Below are positions 6,020 through 9,791 of a stretch of 9,791 nt of DNA, piece after piece. The notes below the pieces were generated by a model, which saw only the letters and a list, made by a program, of their open reading frames with translations, was not told where the DNA came from and made no database searches. The position numbers and the translations under genes are program-made. Origin of the DNA: an uncultured Oscillospiraceae bacterium (GTDB lineage Bacteria > Bacillota > Clostridia > Oscillospirales > Ruminococcaceae); contig USBI01000057.1 in the NCBI GenBank assembly GCA_900552945.1, positions 1 through 9,791 on the forward strand. Reading direction: 5' to 3'. Each line of letters begins with the position of its first letter. The stretch's first letter is position 1.

Positions 6020-6940
6020 TTGGAGTATATTTACGAACAGTCGCATAATACCATTGGTTCTCCGCTCACAGTCGTGCGGTTAAACAGCGTTGAACAGCCA
6101 AAGCTCATCTACTGCAACTGGCACAGGGAACTGGAATTTATTTACGTTTCCAAAGGAACGCTTGTGCTCATGGCGGGGGATAAAAAGGTGACCCTTCACG
6201 CCGGGGATATAGGAGTCGTCAACATCAACGAGGTGCATTACGGCGAGCATGACCCTTCGGAGGAATGTGAAATTTTTGTGTTCCTAGTCTCGGCGGAACA
6301 GATCCTTCCCGCCGATGACAGAGGGGCAAGCCGGTTTCTGCAAAGCCTGCTCAAGGGGGAGATGCTGCTCGCGCCCGCGCTCACGCCGGTGATGCCGCAC
6401 TACACACAGGTAGCGGTCTGCTTTCGAAAGATGTATGAAATGTATTCGCTCAAACAGCCGGGCTTTGAACTGCTTTCTTTGAGCCTTATTTATGAACTGC
6501 TTTACGCGTTTTTCTCGGAACAGGAACTGCTCGTTCCGGGCGACGGTTTAAATGAAACACAAACCAGAGAAAAGATCGAGCGGCTCAATCAGGTGCTGGG
6601 GTACATTGAACAGAATTACAGCAGGAAGATCTACATTGCCGAGCTTGCCGATCTGCTTTATATGGGCGTGGATAATTTTTACAAGTTTTTCGTATCGGTC
6701 ACAGGCGTTTCCCCGGCAAGCTACATCAATTCTTACCGGATGAAGCAGTCAGCGTCTTTGCTGGCGTCGACCGAGCTCCCGGTGACCGACATCTGTTACC
6801 GGGTGGGCTTTAACAATGTAAGCTACTTTATCAAAACCTTTCAGAAGCATTACGGCTGTACGCCAAAGAAGTACCGCACCCTTTGCCGTGAAAAAGAGCG
6901 GGTGCAGTTTGGAGGAGTAAAGGATGAACGGTCGCATTGA
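6020..6940 (+). CDS. AraC-family transcriptional regulator with cupin sensor domain
   Basis: A cytoplasmic sugar-responsive type regulator of 306 residues with this start. The N-terminal cupin domain (about 10-110) shows NWHRELEFIYVSKG and AGDIGVVNINEVH, the usual ligand-binding barrel. The C-terminal double helix-turn-helix (about 190-288) has IYIAELADLLYMGVDNFYKF and, in the second helix-turn-helix, VTDICYRVGFNNVSYFIKTF followed by YGCTPKKYR, all typical of AraC. Start: the frame is open from GTG 5978 (320 residues), but that start has no ribosome site. TTG 6020 has AAAGGTGAGG ending nine bases before it and begins just where family-like sequence starts, so I prefer it. It is divergent from the GH63-cdd operon and is the likely activator of it. 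The 3' end overlaps the HD gene by 17 bp, so both are co-transcribed. Confidence 0.88.
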   Translation: MEYIYEQSHNTIGSPLTVVRLNSVEQPKLIYCNWHRELEFIYVSKGTLVLMAGDKKVTLHAGDIGVVNINEVHYGEHDPSEECEIFVFLVSAEQILPADDRGASRFLQSLLKGEMLLAPALTPVMPHYTQVAVCFRKMYEMYSLKQPGFELLSLSLIYELLYAFFSEQELLVPGDGLNETQTREKIERLNQVLGYIEQNYSRKIYIAELADLLYMGVDNFYKFFVSVTGVSPASYINSYRMKQSASLLASTELPVTDICYRVGFNNVSYFIKTFQKHYGCTPKKYRTLCREKERVQFGGVKDERSH

Positions 6941-7433
6941 GGCGGTCATCTCCGCCATGATCTCTTATAATAAAGGGGACCCGGCCCGCATTGGCCACGC
7001 GCTGAAGGTTTACGGGTTCGCGAAGGCCATCGCGGCGGAAGAGGGCCTTTCGGAGGAGACCCGCCGGCTGGTGGAAACAGCCGCTGTTTTGCACGACATC
7101 GGCATCCGGGAGAGCGAACGCAAATACGGCGACGCTTCCGGCGCCCATCAGCAGGTGGAAGGCCCGCCGGTCGCGCGGGAGACCCTTTCTTCGCTGGGAT
7201 TCGACGCCGGCGTGATCGACCGGGTCTGCTGGCTTATCGCCCATCATCATACCTACACCGGGGTAACACAGCCGGATCATCGGGTGCTGATCGAGGCCGA
7301 TTTTCTGGTGAACACCGAAGAAGACCCCGCCATGCGCCGGTCTGCCGGCAGAATCTACGCGGAGCAGATGAAGACTAAAACCGGCCGCGCGTTCTACCGC
7401 AGCCTGTTTCCGGAAGCCGCACCGGAGGATTGA
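6924..7433 (+). CDS. HD-domain phosphohydrolase
   Basis: A 169-residue metal-dependent phosphohydrolase of the HD superfamily. The metal-binding set is visible: His25 (GHALKVYGFAKAIA), His57-Asp58 (AAVLHDIGI), His107/His108 (AHHHTY) and Asp126 (IEADFLVN). Related small HD proteins hydrolyse nucleotides or nucleoside phosphates; the substrate here is not readable. GGAGG (6911-6915) lies eight bases before the ATG. The gene starts inside the end of the AraC gene (17-bp overlap), so translation is probably coupled. No clear plus-facing terminator follows; the next 479 bp are repeat-rich and gene-free. It could serve the same sugar or nucleoside response as the deaminase in the divergent operon, but this is only a guess by position. 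Confidence 0.85.
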   Translation: MNGRIEAVISAMISYNKGDPARIGHALKVYGFAKAIAAEEGLSEETRRLVETAAVLHDIGIRESERKYGDASGAHQQVEGPPVARETLSSLGFDAGVIDRVCWLIAHHHTYTGVTQPDHRVLIEADFLVNTEEDPAMRRSAGRIYAEQMKTKTGRAFYRSLFPEAAPED

Positions 7434-7912
7434 CCGCAGCCTACCGATCGGGGGAGCTTTGCTTCGGCTGCGCGTGGCATCGATGCAAAAAGAAAAAAGC
7501 CACGGTCAAACCGGAGCCTTACCCGAGATTTGCAGGGCGTTTTGCCCCGTGCCGTTCAGGCGATCCCGCCCGGAAAACAGCCTTGCGGGAAAGCGTTTGA
7601 GCGGTTTCGGTAGCCCTCGCGGCGCTGGGTTGCGGCGGGCGGCCCACTCAGTTTTCGTTCGCGCGCGGCAGCCCTTTTCGGTTGTCCACGTTTGAGCAAA
7701 ACGAAAAAAACAGCCCTTGCGGGAAGGAATTCAAGCCGGTTTCGGCAGTGCTCGCAGCAGCCGCTTTGGTTTGTCCGCGTTTGAGCGAAACGAAAAAAAC
7801 AGCCCGCAAGCAGACTGCGGCGGCAAAAATCGGCTGCGCATGGCAACAATGCAAAAGGAAAAAGCCCCGGTCAAACCGGAGCTTTCGCAGAGATAGGATT
7901 GCGGCGGAGCAG
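7434..7912. repeat. Gene-free mosaic of degenerate direct repeats
   Basis: The stretch between the convergent HD and sigG genes has no supported gene. A 57-bp direct repeat frames it: 7464-7520 and 7830-7885, nearly 90 percent alike by eye, one base of length difference, both with the hairpin core GGTcaaACC. Inside, a 34-35-bp block (TTGTCC-CGTTTGAGC-AAACGAAAAAAACAGCCC) occurs at 7682-7715 and 7771-7804 (89 bp apart, two differences). A longer, weaker repeat (AACAGCC-TTGCGGGAA...GGTTTCGG) occurs at 7575-7620 and 7708-7753. ORFs in both strands here translate only into the repeat and were rejected. It looks like a non-coding intergenic repeat family or a decayed small element. Confidence 0.7.
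7851..7885 (-). terminator. Terminator of sigG
   Basis: On the minus strand an 11-pair stem (7885-7875 with 7871-7861, one U-G pair) closes a 3-base loop and is followed by TTCCTTTTGC after the stem's own TTT, 28 bases after the sigG stop. On the plus strand the same position is a C-A mismatch, so minus is the working direction. A related, less perfect hairpin lies at 7496-7520 in the first copy of the framing repeat. Confidence 0.75.
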
Positions 7913-8683
7913 TCAGATCTGTTCCTTGATCCGTTCCAGCGCGCTTTTTTCAAGCCTTGAGACCTGCGCCTGCGAAATGCCGATCTCGTTTGCGACCTCC
8001 ACCTGGGTCTTTCCTTTGAAAAAGCGCAGGGAAAGGATCTTTTTTTCACGGGGCGCCAGCTTTTCAATGGCCTCTTTGAGGGCGATCTCTTCCAGCCAGC
8101 CGGTGTCGTCGCTGCGGTCGCTGAGCTGGTCCATCACATAGATGGTGTCGCCTCCGTCGGAGTAGACCGGTTCGTTGAGCGAAACCGGGTCGACAATGGC
8201 CTCCAGCGCCAGCACCACCTCGTGTTTGGGGATGCCCAGCTCTTTGGCGATCTCTTCGGCGGTCGGTTCCCGCTGGGTCTTGCCGGTCAGCCGTTCTTTT
8301 ACCTGCATGGCGCGGTAGGCGGTGTCCTTGAGCGAGCGGCTGACCCGGACGGAGTTGTTGTCCCGCAGGTAACGGCGGATCTCCCCTAAGATCATGGGGA
8401 CGGCGTAGGTGGAAAACCGCACCGAATGGGAAAGGTCGAAGTTGTCAATGGCTTTCATCAGCCCGATGCATCCCACCTGAAACAGGTCGTCCAGGTTTTC
8501 GCCCCGGTTGATAAACCGCTGGATGACGCTGAGCACCAGCCTGAGGTTCCCGCTGATGAGTTCCTCGCGCGCGGCTTTGTCGCCCTCTTTCACACGGGCG
8601 AGCAGCTCCATTTTTTCTTTTTCTTTTAACACTTTCAGCTTTGCGGTGTTCACGCCGCAGATCTCTACTTTATTCAAAAGCAT
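7913..8683 (-). CDS. sigG: Late forespore sporulation sigma factor SigG
   Basis: Sigma factor that directs RNA polymerase to late forespore genes (small acid-soluble proteins, germinant receptors, spore protection). The 256 residues match the SigG pattern closely: N-terminal NKVEICGV (4-11), region 2 with GNLRLVLSVIQRF, DDLFQVGCIGLMKAIDNFDL and RFSTYAVPMILGEIRRYLRD (45-108), SVRVSRSLKD (111-120), region 3 (about 120-190, DPVSLNEPVYSDGGDTIYVM), and region 4 (about 200-256) with the helix-turn-helix TQVEVANEIGISQAQVSRLE. Start ATG 8683 has AAAGGAG (8698-8692) eight bases before it. A sigma-G-type promoter lies just upstream and a terminator just downstream. In many spore-formers sigG follows spoIIGA-sigE; here neither of these is next to it, so the gene is separate. 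It shows the organism is, or recently was, a spore-former. Confidence 0.96.
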   Translation of the reverse strand: MLLNKVEICGVNTAKLKVLKEKEKMELLARVKEGDKAAREELISGNLRLVLSVIQRFINRGENLDDLFQVGCIGLMKAIDNFDLSHSVRFSTYAVPMILGEIRRYLRDNNSVRVSRSLKDTAYRAMQVKERLTGKTQREPTAEEIAKELGIPKHEVVLALEAIVDPVSLNEPVYSDGGDTIYVMDQLSDRSDDTGWLEEIALKEAIEKLAPREKKILSLRFFKGKTQVEVANEIGISQAQVSRLEKSALERIKEQI

Positions 8684-8713
8684 TTGCGCCGCTCCTTTTT
8701 GTGTTGATGTTAT

Positions 8714-8743
8714 GAGTATGGGCGCAAAATGCGGATCGCATAC
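8714..8743 (-). promoter_or_regulatory. Sigma-G/sigma-F-type promoter of sigG
   Basis: On the minus strand GTATG (8743-8739), 18 bp, CATACTC (8720-8714). The known sigma-G pattern is GHATR-N18-CATNHTA, so five of five and six of seven positions agree with exact spacing. The expected transcript starts near 8707, about ten bases before the ribosome site. This fits the known self-activation of sigG; sigma-F recognises similar sites and may start the first round. Confidence 0.7.
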
Positions 8744-8787
8744 ACCAATGATTTTTCCAATTCAAGGAAATTTTGAAAGGACGTTTT

Positions 8788-9791
8788 ATGGCACAGGTAA
8801 TCATTGCATCAAACGGAGAACAAAAGACCGTTTCCGCGGCGGAGGGCACGCTGCTTTCCGCTCTTCTTCAACAGGCGCAGATCCCGCTTTCCATGCCCTG
8901 CTCGGGCAATCACACCTGCGGAAAGTGCAGGGTAAAGGCGCAGGGAGCGCTCAGTGAAATGGAATCCAGAGAGGAAGCCATGCTCTCGCCGGCCGACCTT
9001 GCAAACGGGGTGCGTTTGGCCTGCTTTACCCGTGTTTTGGGGGATTGCACCGTAACGGTCGACACCGGTGAGGCCGGAAGCGCGATCCAGTCCTCCGGCC
9101 GGATGGAAGGCTTCACCCTTTCTCCCCGGGTGAATGAGGGCTACGGCCTTGCGGTGGATATCGGCACCACCACCGTGGTGGCATATCTGTACCGTTTGTC
9201 GGACGGTTCGCCCGCCTCGGTGCGCAGCGGGATGAACGCCCAGCGCGGATTCGGGGCGGACGTCATCTCCCGCATCAACTACGCGAACGAGCATGGCGTG
9301 GCGGCGCTTCAGCAGGCGATCGTTTCCCAGCTAAAGTCCCTTGCGGAGCAGACCCTCGCCGATTGCGGCGTCGGTATGGCTGATCTTCGGGACGCGGTCA
9401 TCACCGGCAATACCACCATGCTCCATCTGCTCACCGGGCTGGACCCATACGGCATCGCGGTCTATCCGTTTACGCCGGTGAGCCTGTTCGGGGAGCCGCT
9501 TTCCCGTGATCTGCTCGGCTTTGAGGCTGCAGAACGGGTCTATCTGCCCCACTGCATCACCTCTTACATCGGCGCGGACATCACCTGTTCCATCCTGTCC
9601 AGCGGCATGATGGAGCGGGAGACCGCTCTGCTCATCGACCTTGGCACCAACGGGGAGATGGCGCTCCGGTACAAAGGAAAGCTGTTCTGCTGTTCCACCG
9701 CCGCCGGTCCCGCCTTTGAGGGCGCAGGCATGCAGATGGGCATGACCGCTGTAAACGGCGCGATCAGCAAGGTTTCCATGGAGGGGGAGAG
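8788..9791 (+). CDS. RACo-like reductive activator: 2Fe-2S ferredoxin plus ASKHA domain (3' end outside window)
   Basis: Only the first 334 residues are in the window. Residues 1-93 form a 2Fe-2S ferredoxin domain with Cys38, Cys44, Cys47 (PCSGNHTCGKC) and Cys79 (LACF). From about 118 an ASKHA/DUF4445 ATPase domain begins: LAVDIGTTTVVAYL (phosphate 1, Asp124), ITGNTTMLHLL, and LIDLGTNGEMALRYKG (phosphate 2), followed by STAAGPAFEGAGM. Such proteins (RACo of acetogens and relatives) use ATP to reduce the corrinoid cofactor of methyltransferase systems from inactive Co(II) to active Co(I), often next to the methyltransferase. Family length is about 600 residues, so roughly half is missing. GAAAGGA (8775-8781) lies six bases before the ATG. 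It is divergent from sigG; no clear promoter of its own is visible. Which corrinoid protein it serves cannot be told from the window. Confidence 0.9.
   Translation, partial: MAQVIIASNGEQKTVSAAEGTLLSALLQQAQIPLSMPCSGNHTCGKCRVKAQGALSEMESREEAMLSPADLANGVRLACFTRVLGDCTVTVDTGEAGSAIQSSGRMEGFTLSPRVNEGYGLAVDIGTTTVVAYLYRLSDGSPASVRSGMNAQRGFGADVISRINYANEHGVAALQQAIVSQLKSLAEQTLADCGVGMADLRDAVITGNTTMLHLLTGLDPYGIAVYPFTPVSLFGEPLSRDLLGFEAAERVYLPHCITSYIGADITCSILSSGMMERETALLIDLGTNGEMALRYKGKLFCCSTAAGPAFEGAGMQMGMTAVNGAISKVSMEGE

Noticed and set aside
7477..7486. GCATCGATGC palindrome followed by A-rich DNA as HD-gene terminator
   Set aside because: On the plus strand no T-tract follows; the A-run is on the wrong side for the HD gene.
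7575..7885. Possible CRISPR array
   Set aside because: Copies are few, diverged and unequal in length and spacing, and no cas gene is near.
7459..8067. Several frames on both strands in the repeat region (including one running into sigG)
   Set aside because: Their proteins consist only of translated repeats, none has a convincing ribosome site, and they overlap one another.

Overview
The window looks like chromosomal DNA from a moderately GC-rich, endospore-forming Clostridia bacterium, most likely of the Oscillospiraceae/Ruminococcaceae type. The grounds are a complete sigG gene, AGGAGG-type ribosome binding sites, a cytidine deaminase and a RACo-like ASKHA protein of the style found in anaerobic Firmicutes, and a phi-LC3-type phage holin at the left edge. 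The taxon is inferred from style, not proven.

Layout. (1) 1-214, minus: 5' part of a phage holin, probably the edge of a prophage or prophage remnant, followed by a plus-facing terminator at 320-360. (2) 424-3475, plus: an unusual envelope-signalling cassette. It has a 44-aa small ORF, overlapping by ATGA a 540-aa ECF-type sigma factor. That sigma factor is fused through a QASGS pentapeptide-repeat linker to one transmembrane helix and an extracytoplasmic domain. A lipoprotein gene follows, under its own promoter. The same bipartite motif, ATTAAAACCT-N13-CCTGTCT, precedes both transcription units, as expected if the sigma factor drives itself and the lipoprotein. (3) 3595-5898, minus: a GH63-type glycoside hydrolase and a cytidine deaminase joined by an ATGA overlap and ended by a strong hairpin terminator. 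(4) 5911-7433, plus: a divergent AraC-family regulator and an overlapping HD-domain phosphohydrolase. The regulator probably controls the divergent GH63-cdd operon. (5) 7434-7912: a 479-bp gene-free stretch of degenerate direct repeats. (6) 7913-8743, minus: sigG with its own terminator and a sigma-G-type promoter. (7) 8788 to the right edge, plus: a 2Fe-2S/ASKHA reductive activator (RACo-like), cut by the window end.

The most interesting part is region 2. A membrane-tethered sigma factor, a translationally coupled small protein and a lipoprotein with the same kind of Ser/Gln/Glu-rich stalk share a promoter signature. This suggests a compact, self-regulated surface-sensing system. That functional reading is inference; the motif match, the overlaps and the protein architecture are read directly from the sequence.
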